Positions 17,660 through 26,684 of a stretch of DNA of 64,000 nt are shown in pieces (within the stretch, counting starts at the first letter, position 1; every line of letters starts with the position of its first letter). The translations under genes were made by a program, and so were the position numbers. The notes beneath the pieces are model-generated. The model made no database searches. It saw only the letters and a list, made by a program, of their open reading frames with translations, and was not told the origin of the DNA. Where the stretch lies: positions 1 through 64,000 of the forward strand of contig NZ_JRJU01000016.1 in assembly GCF_000787375.1 (NCBI RefSeq), written 5' to 3'. The DNA is from Halalkalibacter okhensis. GTDB lineage: Bacteria > Bacillota > Bacilli > Bacillales > Bacillaceae_D.

Positions 17660-18289
17660 ATGAGAAAGATAAAATTACTAGCAGTCAGTTCCCTAATAAT
17701 TGGTGGCGTATTCACCGGCTATCTAGTAGTAGCAAATGCCACCGGACCAACTGAAGGGAATGAATATCAAAGTACAAGTATCGAAGAGAATGGTTCGGAA
17801 GCCAAATTCCTCTCATTTACTGGAGTCATTGCAAAGGTGGAGAACACTGAAAGCTCTACAACTATTATTGTGGAAGATGATTCATCAGAAATGATTTTTC
17901 CTATTGACGATGAAACGGTTATCGCTTCAACAGAAACAGACCAACTTAATTCAGAAATAATTGAAGGGCAATTCGTAACCATCTATTATGACAAGGACAA
18001 ACCAATTCCAATGATTTATCCGCCAACAATCACACCAGAAATAATTATTGTTGGAGAAGAGTCTTTAATGAAGCAATCAAAAGTTAGCAAATTTGATCAA
18101 CATTTAGTAAGTGAAGACAATGAACTTAAGTTACACATTAGTAGCGATACGGTTATTGTTAATAGCAATGGAGAGGCGTTAGACGAAGCTGACATTATCG
18201 ATAAGACCTTAGTTGTTTCATATACAATCACAACTCGAAGCATTCCAGCTCAAACAACACCACATATGATTATCGTGCTTGATGAATAA
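17660..18289 (+). CDS. Secreted protein of unknown function with an internal duplication
   Basis: I do not recognise the family. The 209-residue protein begins with a Sec signal peptide: basic M-R-K-I-K, hydrophobic core to about residue 25, and a probable cleavage near V-A-N-A. The mature part appears to hold two related beta-rich units of about 75 residues (about 50-125 and 135-208). Each ends with a similar pattern, x-V-x-Y, then I-P, then P-x-x-I-I-V. There are no cysteines or obvious catalytic residues. The ribosome site AAGGAG is good, and a possible ECF-sigma promoter precedes it, so a role in envelope stress is conceivable but unproven. Confidence 0.75.
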   Translation: MRKIKLLAVSSLIIGGVFTGYLVVANATGPTEGNEYQSTSIEENGSEAKFLSFTGVIAKVENTESSTTIIVEDDSSEMIFPIDDETVIASTETDQLNSEIIEGQFVTIYYDKDKPIPMIYPPTITPEIIIVGEESLMKQSKVSKFDQHLVSEDNELKLHISSDTVIVNSNGEALDEADIIDKTLVVSYTITTRSIPAQTTPHMIIVLDE

Positions 18290-18296
18290 AACTAGT

Positions 18297-18328
18297 AAAG
18301 GCCTACACCAGAATTGGTGTAGGCTTTT
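18297..18328. terminator. Bidirectional terminator, secreted protein/acsA
   Basis: A perfect 10-bp stem (18301-18310 with 18315-18324), 4-nt loop, TTTT after it and AAAG before it, between convergent genes. Confidence 0.88.
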
Positions 18329-18334
18329 GCATTA

Positions 18335-20050
18335 TTAATCTTCCATTGTTGATAAGTCACCAGTTGGTAAATCTAATTCCCATGCTTTAAGCACACGTCT
18401 CATGATCTTACCACTACGTGTCTTCGGTAATTTAGCTCTAAATTCAATTTCACGTGGAGCTGCATGTGCAGCGAGACCTTTTTTAACAAAGTTACGGATA
18501 TCTTCTTTTAGCTCATCTGTTACTTCATAACCATCTCTTAGGGCAACAAACGCTTTAATAATTTCTCCTCGCACAGGATCAGGCTTACCAATAACACCAG
18601 CTTCTGCAACGGCAGGGTGTTCGACAAGTTTACTTTCAACTTCAAATGGTCCTACTCTTTCACCAGAAGTCATGATAACATCATCAATTCTACCTTGGAA
18701 CCAGAAGTAGCCATCTTCGTCCATATATGCCGAGTCTCCAGAGACATACCAACCGTCAATTTCAAAGTAACTGTTGTATTTCTCTTCGTTTTTCCAAACT
18801 GCTCGCATCATCGATGGCCAGCCCTTTTTAATAGCAAGATTTCCCATGCGATTAGGTGGCAGCTCATTGCCTTTATCATCAATAATCGCCGCTTTCACTC
18901 CTGGAATAGGTTTCCCCATTGAGCCAGGACGGACGTCCATTGATGGATAGTTACAAATGACTTGTGCCCCTGTTTCTGTCATCCACCACGTATCATGAAT
19001 ACGAAGGTCAAATACTTTCTTACCCCAACGGACAACTTCTGGGTTAAGTGGCTCACCCACACTTAACATGTGGCGTAGGTTTGAAAGGTCATATTTCTTT
19101 ACGACCTCATCCCCAGCACTCATTAACATTCTAAATGCTGTTGGTGCACTATACCAAACCGACACTTTATATTTTTCTAACGTTTCATACCAATCTTGCG
19201 GACTAAATCGTCCACCACGAATGACATTTGTCACTCCAACTAACCAAGGACCGAAAATCCCATAAGATGTTCCTGTTACCCAACCTGGATCAGCCGTACA
19301 CCAATATACGTCATCATCCTTTAAATCTAATACCCATTTTGCTGTTTGATAGTGCTGTAGCATGGCATTATGCACATGCAAGACACCTTTTGGCTTTCCA
19401 GTTGATCCGGATGTGTAGTGTAAAATTAGGCCATCTTCACGATCAACCCACTCAATATCAAGTTCCTCACTTGCAGCATTTAAGCGAGTTAATAAGTTTA
19501 AATAGCAGCCATTCTCTTCATGTGATTCATCCACAATAAAAACCGTTTCTAGATGAGGAAGATCGTCAACAGGAACGCGCTCTAATAAAGCTGGCGTTGT
19601 AATGAGCACCTTCGCCTCACTATCTTCTAAACGATCGCGAACAGCTCCTTCCATAAATGCTTCAAACAAAGGCCCAACAATGGCTCCTAATTTGATTGCA
19701 CCAAGAACAGAGAAGTATAGCTCAGGTGAACGCGGCATAAAGATAAAAACGCGATCGCCTTTTTCAACCCCTGCCTCTCGCAAGACATTACCAGCTTTAT
19801 TTGAATATGTTTTCATGTCAGCAAATGTATATTGCTCATCTCGTTTTGCATCACTATAGTAAAGAGCTACTTTACTAGATTTGCCTTCTTCAACATGACG
19901 GTCAATCGCTTCGTAAGCTAGATTTACATTTCCTGTTTTACTCCATGTAAACTGTGCTTCTGTTGTCTTCCAGTCGAAAGACTGTGCAGTCTGTTCATAG
20001 CTTTCTAAATTGTGATTTCCCCTTACAGATGGAAGCGCTTGCACATTCAT
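18335..20050 (-). CDS. acsA: Acetyl-CoA synthetase AcsA
   Basis: AcsA activates acetate to acetyl-CoA through an acetyl-adenylate. The 571-residue protein has the AMP-binding signature T-S-G-S-T-G-K-P-K-G at 213-222, the Y-x-S-G-D hinge region and the C-terminal P-K-T-R-S-G-K-I-M-R-R. Lys548 in that motif is the counterpart of the lysine that AcuA acetylates in B. subtilis AcsA (Lys549). It is divergent from acuABC, whose products acetylate and deacetylate this lysine. A cre-like site overlaps codons 3-7, so carbon catabolite repression by CcpA is likely. Confidence 0.96.
   Translation of the reverse strand: MNVQALPSVRGNHNLESYEQTAQSFDWKTTEAQFTWSKTGNVNLAYEAIDRHVEEGKSSKVALYYSDAKRDEQYTFADMKTYSNKAGNVLREAGVEKGDRVFIFMPRSPELYFSVLGAIKLGAIVGPLFEAFMEGAVRDRLEDSEAKVLITTPALLERVPVDDLPHLETVFIVDESHEENGCYLNLLTRLNAASEELDIEWVDREDGLILHYTSGSTGKPKGVLHVHNAMLQHYQTAKWVLDLKDDDVYWCTADPGWVTGTSYGIFGPWLVGVTNVIRGGRFSPQDWYETLEKYKVSVWYSAPTAFRMLMSAGDEVVKKYDLSNLRHMLSVGEPLNPEVVRWGKKVFDLRIHDTWWMTETGAQVICNYPSMDVRPGSMGKPIPGVKAAIIDDKGNELPPNRMGNLAIKKGWPSMMRAVWKNEEKYNSYFEIDGWYVSGDSAYMDEDGYFWFQGRIDDVIMTSGERVGPFEVESKLVEHPAVAEAGVIGKPDPVRGEIIKAFVALRDGYEVTDELKEDIRNFVKKGLAAHAAPREIEFRAKLPKTRSGKIMRRVLKAWELDLPTGDLSTMED
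20030..20043. promoter_or_regulatory. cre-like CcpA operator at the acsA start
   Basis: TGGAAGCGCTTGCA matches the cre pattern TGNAANCGNNNNCA at every fixed position and is nearly palindromic. It lies within the first codons of acsA, where a bound CcpA would act as a roadblock. CcpA is encoded 5 kb away in this window. Confidence 0.72.
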
Positions 20051-20158
20051 AATACCTCTTCCTCTCTTTTATGTAGTTTCACTTTATAGTATAATACATC
20101 CAGAATATTATATCAATTTCAAATTTTAGAATTAGCCATTTTTTAGGAAAAAAGTATT

Positions 20159-20172
20159 ATTAAGCGTTTTCT
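20159..20172. promoter_or_regulatory. Weaker cre-like site upstream of acuA
   Basis: ATTAAGCGTTTTCT keeps the central AANCGNTNWC core of cre but misses the flanking TG and A. It is in the divergent acsA-acuA interval. A TATAAT box at 20216-20221, with TTGTCA 19 bases before it, may be the acuA promoter. Confidence 0.4.
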
Positions 20173-20258
20173 TGACAAATCAATGACGTTTTGTCACTAG
20201 TGTGCCAACATCATGTATAATATAACGGAATAGGCTTTGTAAAGGTGGTTACATAATC

Positions 20259-20891
20259 ATGATTCATCAAAAGACATATTACTCATTGGAAGTTCCGTTT
20301 GAAGATCGAACACTTATATTAGAAGGCCCCATTTCTTCTAAATCTTTACAATCTTATGGCTTCCATTCAGGTCTTGTTGCTTTTCGCCCCCCCGCTCAAC
20401 AAAAAGAAGCATTAGTAGAAATTGCTGATTTGCCAGAAGGTCGAATTAATGTTGTTCGAGATGGCAATATGATTGTTGGTTACGTTACATTTGTATACCC
20501 TGACCCTATGGAACGTTGGTCTGAAGGAAAGATGGATAATTTAATCGAACTTGGTGCCATTGAAATTGCGCCAGAATATCGCGGAGTTCAAATTGGTAAA
20601 AATCTCCTGAGATTATCCGTCCTAGATGATGCGATGGAAGATTATATTATTATTACAACTGAATATTATTGGCATTGGGATTTAAAAGGCAGTGGTCTAG
20701 ACGTTTGGGATTATCGAAAAGTAATGGAAAAAATGATGAATGCGGGCGGCTTAGAATGGTTTGCAACGGATGATCCTGAAATTTGTTCCCACCCAGCAAA
20801 TTGTTTAATGGCACGAATTGGAAAAAGAGTGGATACAAACTCCATTCAGCAATTTGATCAACTTCGCTTTCAAAATCGATTTATGTACTAA
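20259..20891 (+). CDS. acuA: AcsA acetyltransferase AcuA
   Basis: AcuA inactivates AcsA by acetylating its active-site lysine. The 210-residue protein has a GNAT fold in the centre (about 75-150), with L-G-A-I-E-I-A-P-E-Y-R-G and the acetyl-CoA loop G-V-Q-I-G-K-N-L-L. The Y-Y-W-H-W-D-L-K-G-S-G motif that follows is typical of AcuA. It is the first gene of acuABC, 14 bases ahead of acuB, with AAAGGTGG upstream of the ATG. Confidence 0.94.
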   Translation: MIHQKTYYSLEVPFEDRTLILEGPISSKSLQSYGFHSGLVAFRPPAQQKEALVEIADLPEGRINVVRDGNMIVGYVTFVYPDPMERWSEGKMDNLIELGAIEIAPEYRGVQIGKNLLRLSVLDDAMEDYIIITTEYYWHWDLKGSGLDVWDYRKVMEKMMNAGGLEWFATDDPEICSHPANCLMARIGKRVDTNSIQQFDQLRFQNRFMY

Positions 20892-20905
20892 GGTGGTGTC
20901 TATCA

Positions 20906-21547
20906 ATGATTATAGAACATATTATGAAACGTAATGTTATCACTCTTACTGAAACATCAACGATTAAAGAAGCAATGCAACTGCTTGAGCTCCACCAATT
21001 TCGGCACATTCCTATTGTAGATGACAAAAAGAAGCTTGTCGGAATCGTATCGGATAGTGATATTCGAGATGCAAGTCCATCAATTTTTCATTTTACCGAT
21101 CACCTAGAAGATTTTTTAAAGCCTATCTCATCTATCATGAAACAAAACGTTATTACAGCCCATCCACTTGATTTTGTTGAGGAAGTATCAACCCTTTTCT
21201 ATGAACATCACATAGGATGTTTACCTATTTTAGATGATGAAAAATTAGTTGGAATCGTTACAGAAACCGACATGCTCCATACTTTAGTAGAGTTAATGGG
21301 AGCCCATCAACCTAGCTCTCACATTGAAGTAAAAGTTGAAAATATAACCGGAAAACTCTCTGATATTGCTGCTATTTTTAAAGAATTAAATATGAACATT
21401 ACAAGTGTTTTAGTTTATCCTCATCCAGATCCAGCTTTTAAAATACTTGTATTTAGAATCCAAACAATGGATCCAAGAAAAGTGGTTAAAGTGATTGAGG
21501 AAAAAGGGTATGATGTCATTTGGCCTAGTGAGCCGAGGATTCTATGA
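20906..21547 (+). CDS. acuB: CBS-ACT domain protein AcuB
   Basis: A 213-residue protein with two CBS domains (about 1-60 and 70-130; M-K-R-N-V-I-T-L and M-K-Q-N-V-I-T-A begin each) and a C-terminal ACT domain (about 138-210). CBS pairs bind adenosyl ligands, so it may sense energy state for the AcuA/AcuC system; its exact role is not established even in B. subtilis. Its stop overlaps the acuC start in an ATGATGA arrangement, suggesting translational coupling. Confidence 0.92.
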   Translation: MIIEHIMKRNVITLTETSTIKEAMQLLELHQFRHIPIVDDKKKLVGIVSDSDIRDASPSIFHFTDHLEDFLKPISSIMKQNVITAHPLDFVEEVSTLFYEHHIGCLPILDDEKLVGIVTETDMLHTLVELMGAHQPSSHIEVKVENITGKLSDIAAIFKELNMNITSVLVYPHPDPAFKILVFRIQTMDPRKVVKVIEEKGYDVIWPSEPRIL

Positions 21548-22710
21548 TGAAAAAAGATGCGGTATTTATTTTCTCGAATGAACAACTTGCTTACCGTTTT
21601 AATGAAAAACATCCCTTTAACCACTTACGGCTTCAACTTACATATGATTTGTTAACAAGTTTACAAGCATTGGATGCAAACGTAATTCTCCCTCCACGGC
21701 TAGCTACAGATAGTGAGATTGCCTTAATTCATGATGAAGCATTTATAGAAGCCGTTCAATCTGCTAGTAAAGGACTGTTGGACGAAGCGATTGCTGCAAA
21801 TTATGGACTTGGAACGGAGGATACTCCGATTTTTCCACATATGCATGAAGCGGCAGCCTTACTTGTCGGTGGTACATTGCAAGCGGTTGATGAAGTCATG
21901 TCGGGAAGGGCTAATCATGCGCTGCATCTTGGTGGCGGTTTGCATCATGGGTTTAAAGGAAAAGCATCGGGCTTTTGTATTTACAACGATAGTTCAATCG
22001 CCATTGAATATATGAAACAAAAATATGGCGCACGAGTATTATATGTGGATACGGATGCCCACCATGGAGATGGCGTCCAGTGGTCCTTTTATGATGATCC
22101 AGATGTTTGTACACTTAGTATTCACGAAACAGGCCGCTACCTCTTTCCTGGAACAGGACAAGTACACGAAAAAGGCTCGGGAAAAGGCTATGGCTTCTCG
22201 ATTAATGTACCTGTCGATGCCTTTACAGAAGACGAGTCCTTTCTAGAGGTTTATGAAACTGCTTTTCGTGAGGTAGTTGAGTTTTTTCAGCCCGATGTCA
22301 TCCTGACACAAAATGGTGCAGATGCGCATCACTATGATCCATTAACACATCTTTGCTCAACAATCGAAACGTATAAATTTATACCTAAACTAGCACATGA
22401 ATTAGCTCATGAATATTGTGATGGCAGATGGATTGCCGTAGGCGGTGGTGGGTATGATATTTGGAGAGTCGTGCCTAGAGCTTGGGCCTATATTTGGCTT
22501 ACAATGACGAACCAACTGAACCTTACGGAAAAAGAACTTCCATTATCTTGGATTCAACAATGGTCCGAACAATCAGAAGATCCGCTACCTAGATCATGGA
22601 TCGATAATAATATCGTACCAACTATTCCTCGCAAACCTGAAATTACAGATAAAAACAAAAAAACTTTAGAAAAAGCCTTATTTCATATTAGAAATGAGAA
22701 AAAAAGATGA
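21544..22710 (+). CDS. acuC: Histone-deacetylase-family protein AcuC
   Basis: AcuC removes the acetyl group that AcuA places on AcsA and so restores activity. The 388-residue protein has the class I/II deacetylase core: the G-G-G-L-H-H-G active-site histidine pair at about 136-142, zinc ligands in V-D-T-D-A-H-H-G-D-G-V-Q, the third aspartate region in Q-N-G-A-D-A-H, and a final V-G-G-G-G-Y. It ends the acu operon and is followed by a strong terminator. Confidence 0.95.
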   Translation: MMKKDAVFIFSNEQLAYRFNEKHPFNHLRLQLTYDLLTSLQALDANVILPPRLATDSEIALIHDEAFIEAVQSASKGLLDEAIAANYGLGTEDTPIFPHMHEAAALLVGGTLQAVDEVMSGRANHALHLGGGLHHGFKGKASGFCIYNDSSIAIEYMKQKYGARVLYVDTDAHHGDGVQWSFYDDPDVCTLSIHETGRYLFPGTGQVHEKGSGKGYGFSINVPVDAFTEDESFLEVYETAFREVVEFFQPDVILTQNGADAHHYDPLTHLCSTIETYKFIPKLAHELAHEYCDGRWIAVGGGGYDIWRVVPRAWAYIWLTMTNQLNLTEKELPLSWIQQWSEQSEDPLPRSWIDNNIVPTIPRKPEITDKNKKTLEKALFHIRNEKKR

Positions 22711-22726
22711 CCCTAGCATATGAAAG

Positions 22727-22769
22727 AAGACTGAAAAGGGCGCCTCCTTTTTCCCTTTTCAGTCTTTGT
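22727..22769. terminator. Bidirectional terminator, acuC/mtnN
   Basis: A 14-base arm (22727-22740) pairs with 22753-22766 around a 12-nt loop between convergent genes. Confidence 0.88.
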
Positions 22770-22772
22770 TCG

Positions 22773-23474
22773 TTATTCGTTTAACATCTTCACCATGTTT
22801 GAAACAAGAAGATGCGATTGCTCACTTGCAAGCTCTGTGAACTCTTGAAAGCTAAGTGATGCTTCACCATTTGCTTTGTCTGACATTGAGCGAATAATGA
22901 CAAAAGGTACGCCATTCATCACGGCTGCTTGAGCTACCGCTGCTCCTTCCATTTCAACACAGGTTGCAGTAAATTCCTCACGCAAGCCTTTTACATATTC
23001 ATGATCAGCAATAAATTGATCTCCACTAACAATTCTACCTTGCACAATATGTCGTTTCATTGCATCCTCTGCTGCACGTACTGCGATTTTTACAAGTTTC
23101 TTATCAGCCTGAAAGTCAGATGTCCCCTCGAAATACGGAATCTGTCCTTTTTTAAAGCCTAATGCTGTAACATCAAGATCATGCTGCATCGCACTCGTTG
23201 ATATAACTAAATCTCCTACATCTAACGACTCATCGACAGCTCCTGCAACTCCCGTAAAAAGAAGATAAGAAATCGCAAATTTATCAATAAGGATTTGAGT
23301 TGTCAAAGCAGCATTTACTTTCCCCACTCCGCTCTTACATAAAACAATATCCTGCTCATGCATCGTTCCTTCATAGAACGTGACCGTAGCAATTGTATGT
23401 GTAGCCGTAACATTCATTTCTGATTTCATTCTTTCAATTTCTTCATTCATTGCACCAATAATTCCAATTTTCAT
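22773..23474 (-). CDS. mtnN: 5'-Methylthioadenosine/S-adenosylhomocysteine nucleosidase
   Basis: The enzyme hydrolyses MTA and SAH to adenine and the thioribose, part of methionine salvage and SAM recycling. The 233-residue protein begins M-K-I-G-I-I-G-A-M-N-E-E and carries F-T-G-V-A-G-A, V-E-M-E-G-A-A-V-A-Q (ribose-binding Met-Glu) and R-S-M-S-D-K-A (catalytic Asp). In B. subtilis mtnN is elsewhere, so this is a local insertion between acuC and motS. The gap to motS (23475-23652) holds no clear signal. Confidence 0.96.
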   Translation of the reverse strand: MKIGIIGAMNEEIERMKSEMNVTATHTIATVTFYEGTMHEQDIVLCKSGVGKVNAALTTQILIDKFAISYLLFTGVAGAVDESLDVGDLVISTSAMQHDLDVTALGFKKGQIPYFEGTSDFQADKKLVKIAVRAAEDAMKRHIVQGRIVSGDQFIADHEYVKGLREEFTATCVEMEGAAVAQAAVMNGVPFVIIRSMSDKANGEASLSFQEFTELASEQSHLLVSNMVKMLNE

Positions 23475-23652
23475 TTTACCCTCCTATGAGAACAGAAAAA
23501 AAGTGACTAATAGGGAGATCATAAAAAGTTAAATTGCAGCTTTTCATATCTCCACTGTAATCCTACCTAGCATACACAATATACCGTAAAGAAGCACCAA
23601 GATCAAAGCATCTTACGATCATTATTATCTAGTGATTACTTGTTTAGTCACT

Positions 23653-24420
23653 TTAATATGTGTCACCGTCATCATGAGTAGGGTCAGAAATCACGATCAC
23701 TACTCGACGATTTAATTGTAAATTTTCAACAGTGGTATTAGGAACAACGGGGCGCGTATCTCCATAACCTGTAGCGATAAAACGGTCAGGCTCTAGATTA
23801 TGTGTCTCGATTAAAAAGCGAATCACACTACTTGCTCTAGCACCTGAGAGTTCCCAGTTAGACGGATAACGGTAAGTTGAAATCGGCCTGCTATCAGTGT
23901 GTCCTTCAACCTTTACACTATTTGGAATTGCTCTTAGCAAAGTGCCAACTTTACTTAAAAATGGTTCCGCTTCAGGAAGTAATTCAGCTTCGGCTGTTTC
24001 AAACAGTGTTCGTTCTTGTAATACTAACACGACACCACGGTCATCTCTTGTTGCAGAAATCAATTCAGTTAACTCATTTTCCTCTAGAAATTCATTCACT
24101 TCTTTTAACAGCTCGTCCATTGCAGCATTGGATGCATCAGACTCTGATTCCACATCAAACTCTTCTTCATCAAACGGGTCTTTTATCTCTTCCATGCGTT
24201 CATCACTTGGATTGTCAAATTCAATCGCTGATGGCATGTACTCAAAGATTTGCCTTTGATTAAAAGAATCTGCAATCGCTCTAAACTTCTGCGCGTCAAC
24301 AACTGACATCGAAAATAGCAAAATGAAAAAGACTAATATGAGGGTCATAAGATCTGAAAATGTTACCATCCACTTTGGAGCACCTTTTTCCTGTTGACGC
24401 TGACGCTTACGAGGCAACAT
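23653..24420 (-). CDS. motS: Flagellar motor stator protein MotS (MotB family)
   Basis: MotS anchors the Na+-driven stator to peptidoglycan. One N-terminal membrane helix carries the ion-binding aspartate in T-F-S-D-L-M (Asp23). It is followed by a long acidic, Asp/Glu-rich linker (about 70-115) and an OmpA-type peptidoglycan-binding domain with V-E-G-H-T-D-S-R. I place the start at the ATG at 24420, with AGGTGA about 6 bases before it; an in-frame GTG at 24429 is the alternative. The gene overlaps motP, and the pair sits directly downstream of ccpA as in other Bacillus motPS loci. Confidence 0.93.
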   Translation of the reverse strand: MLPRKRQRQQEKGAPKWMVTFSDLMTLILVFFILLFSMSVVDAQKFRAIADSFNQRQIFEYMPSAIEFDNPSDERMEEIKDPFDEEEFDVESESDASNAAMDELLKEVNEFLEENELTELISATRDDRGVVLVLQERTLFETAEAELLPEAEPFLSKVGTLLRAIPNSVKVEGHTDSRPISTYRYPSNWELSGARASSVIRFLIETHNLEPDRFIATGYGDTRPVVPNTTVENLQLNRRVVIVISDPTHDDGDTY

Positions 24421-25219
24421 TTTCTTCACCTAGAAGATCTTCTTCATTTTTTGCTTTTTTATTGCTAACTGAAAAAGCACTTAATTTCTCTTGTAAAACT
24501 TTTGGATTTTGTCCAGATTGAACACCAATGACACCCTCAATAATGATTTGCTTTATAAACACTTCTTCATCGGTTTTGTTCGCTAATTTTGTTGACATAG
24601 GCAAAAAGACTAAATTGGCTAAAACTGTTCCATAAAGTGTCGTTAATAATGCTACAGCCATATTCGGTCCAAGTGTTGCAGGGTCATTTAAATTTTGAAG
24701 CATCAGAACAAGACCAACTAGCGTTCCAATCATTCCCCAAGCTGGTGCATATTCTCCTGCCTTTTCAATGATTGCCCGCCCTTTTCGATGTCTTTCTTCC
24801 ATTGCAACCACTTCTGCCATCATTATATCTTTAATGACATCTGGCTCAATTCCATCTACAGCAAGCAAAACCCCTTTTTTAATAAAGGGATCATCAACCT
24901 CATCCAACCCTGCTTCTAAAGCTAATAACCCTTCACGTCTCGCTTTCGAAGAAAGATCAACAAACGTATCAATTAAATGGTTTAAATCATGATTTTCAGT
25001 ACGAAACGCTTCGCCCAATACTTTAGGAACCAATTTTAATTCTGCCAAAGAAAACGTAATTATAATTGCTGATACAAGTCCTCCAATTACAATAAGAACT
25101 GAAGCGATCTGAATAAAGAAAATAAATCCAGATGGTCCAGAGTTTGAGAAGACAGCCAATAGAAGTACAATCATACCTAACAAGATCCCTATTGGCGTCA
25201 TAATATCAAATTTTTTCAT
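24407..25219 (-). CDS. motP: Flagellar motor stator protein MotP (MotA family)
   Basis: MotP forms the ion channel with MotS and pushes on FliG. The 270-residue protein has four membrane helices (about 8-27, 34-54, 149-168, 181-203) and a charged cytoplasmic loop in between with the R-R-E-G-L-L-A-L-E motif that contacts the rotor. The closing proline-containing segment P-A-W-G-M-I-G-T-L-V-G precedes the third helix. Location after ccpA and sequence favour the MotP (sodium) over the MotA (proton) group; ion choice is inferred. Confidence 0.93.
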   Translation of the reverse strand: MKKFDIMTPIGILLGMIVLLLAVFSNSGPSGFIFFIQIASVLIVIGGLVSAIIITFSLAELKLVPKVLGEAFRTENHDLNHLIDTFVDLSSKARREGLLALEAGLDEVDDPFIKKGVLLAVDGIEPDVIKDIMMAEVVAMEERHRKGRAIIEKAGEYAPAWGMIGTLVGLVLMLQNLNDPATLGPNMAVALLTTLYGTVLANLVFLPMSTKLANKTDEEVFIKQIIIEGVIGVQSGQNPKVLQEKLSAFSVSNKKAKNEEDLLGEENVAS

Positions 25220-25325
25220 AATCCTCTCCCAGTGGGCGCTTCATTCCGTTCTGAGTACGTCTATTCTACGCAAGTATGAAAGAATACAAACGTAGTTCGT
25301 TTGCCAGAATCAAACTCAGCTACCC

Positions 25326-26327
25326 TTATGATTTCGTTGATTGTCTAAATTCAATTCGGTGCGGGAGCACTACTACATGTTCCGTTACTTCTTCTTTGTT
25401 CATTAGCTTCGTTAATAATCGCATCGAAACGGCGCCAATATCATACATTGGTTGAACAACTGTAGACAAGGTCGGACGAACCATTGTAGCTAAACGTGTG
25501 TTATCAAACCCTAACACTTCTATGTCATCCGGAATTGATAATCCGTGATCCTGTGCTCCATGAATAACCCCTAATGCCATTTCATCTGTTGAAGCAAAAA
25601 TGACAGACGGTTTGTTTTCTAGCTTCAAAAATGACTCCATTGCATCAATACCTGAATCATAGGTGTAATCTCCTATGACGACTAATTCTTCATCAAAAGA
25701 AAGACCCGCTCCTTCAATGGCTTCACGATAGCCTAAGAACTTCTGATAGCCGTTGACTGGGTCATCAAGCGTACCAGAAAGCATCCCAATTCGACTATGA
25801 CCCTTTTCGATTAAATTAGAAATCGCATCATATACAGCTTGTCTATAATCGATGTTTACTGAGGCAATTTCGCTATTAGCATCAAGTGTAGCCGCTAATA
25901 CAACAGGTACTGGTGAACGTTTAAATTGTTCCACATGTTCTTCTGTAATGTGACCACCCATAAATACAATTCCGTCTACTTGCTTTTCAAGTAACGTATT
26001 AATTAAATGAATTTCCTTATCTTGGTTTTGGTCAGAGTTACAAAGAATAATGTTGTATTTATACATCGTGGCAATATCTTCTATTCCTCGAGCCAATTCG
26101 GCAAAAAAGATACTAGAGATATCAGGAATAATTACTCCAACAGTAGTCGTTCTTTTACTAGCAAGTCCTCTTGCTACAGCATTGGGACGATATCCAAGTC
26201 TCTCAATCGCTTCTAACACTTTCTTTCTTGTTGCTGGTTTTACATTAGGGTTTCCGTTAACGACACGCGAAACGGTCGCCATTGAAACACCTGCTTCTCT
26301 TGCTACATCATAAATTGTTGTATTCAC
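25326..26327 (-). CDS. ccpA: Catabolite control protein A
   Basis: CcpA is the global LacI-family regulator that binds cre sites with HPr-Ser-P. The 333-residue protein has the LacI helix-turn-helix at 1-50 ([18 protein letters not shown]), the hinge [15 protein letters not shown] and the two-lobed effector domain. Length equals that of B. subtilis CcpA (334). It lies upstream of motPS and downstream of aroA as in B. subtilis. It very likely controls the acsA/acuABC pair in this window. Confidence 0.96.
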   Translation of the reverse strand: MNTTIYDVAREAGVSMATVSRVVNGNPNVKPATRKKVLEAIERLGYRPNAVARGLASKRTTTVGVIIPDISSIFFAELARGIEDIATMYKYNIILCNSDQNQDKEIHLINTLLEKQVDGIVFMGGHITEEHVEQFKRSPVPVVLAATLDANSEIASVNIDYRQAVYDAISNLIEKGHSRIGMLSGTLDDPVNGYQKFLGYREAIEGAGLSFDEELVVIGDYTYDSGIDAMESFLKLENKPSVIFASTDEMALGVIHGAQDHGLSIPDDIEVLGFDNTRLATMVRPTLSTVVQPMYDIGAVSMRLLTKLMNKEEVTEHVVVLPHRIEFRQSTKS

Positions 26328-26507
26328 TAGGATCCTCCTTAATTTTTGAAAATAAACTTTTCGTTTTCATGATTGTATAGATATCATACGATACTATGAA
26401 GAGGTCCGCAATGTTCTACACTATTTATATCGACAACCTTCAAAAATTTTTCATAGTATTTTCAAAAAAACCTCTGTTCATTCTTCATTTTTCACTTTTT
26501 ATCGACA

Positions 26508-26558
26508 AAAAGAGAGGATGTCCTAAAAGGTCTACTTTTGACCTTTTAGGACATCCTC
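26508..26558 (-). terminator. aroA terminator, 19-bp perfect hairpin
   Basis: Arms 26514-26532 and 26540-26558 pair perfectly over 19 bp with a 7-nt loop. On the minus strand a TCTTTTT tract follows. It is about 125 bases after the aroA stop, in the 357-base ccpA-aroA gap. A second 8-bp hairpin lies at 26598-26620 without a T-run. Confidence 0.82.
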
Positions 26559-26684
26559 GAAGCAATTTGCAGAGCCGCTACATCTTTTACAAGTTTTGAG
26601 AGGAGCTAGTTTCTCCTCTCTAAGAGCATAACGACTGAGCTATTGCACCTTTGTTAATTCAGAATTTGAGAAACTTCTCTTTTA

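Noticed and set aside
23877-24263. Frames of 120-128 codons antisense to motS
   Set aside because: motS is unambiguous; these frames exist because of its Glu/Asp-rich linker and lack start signals.
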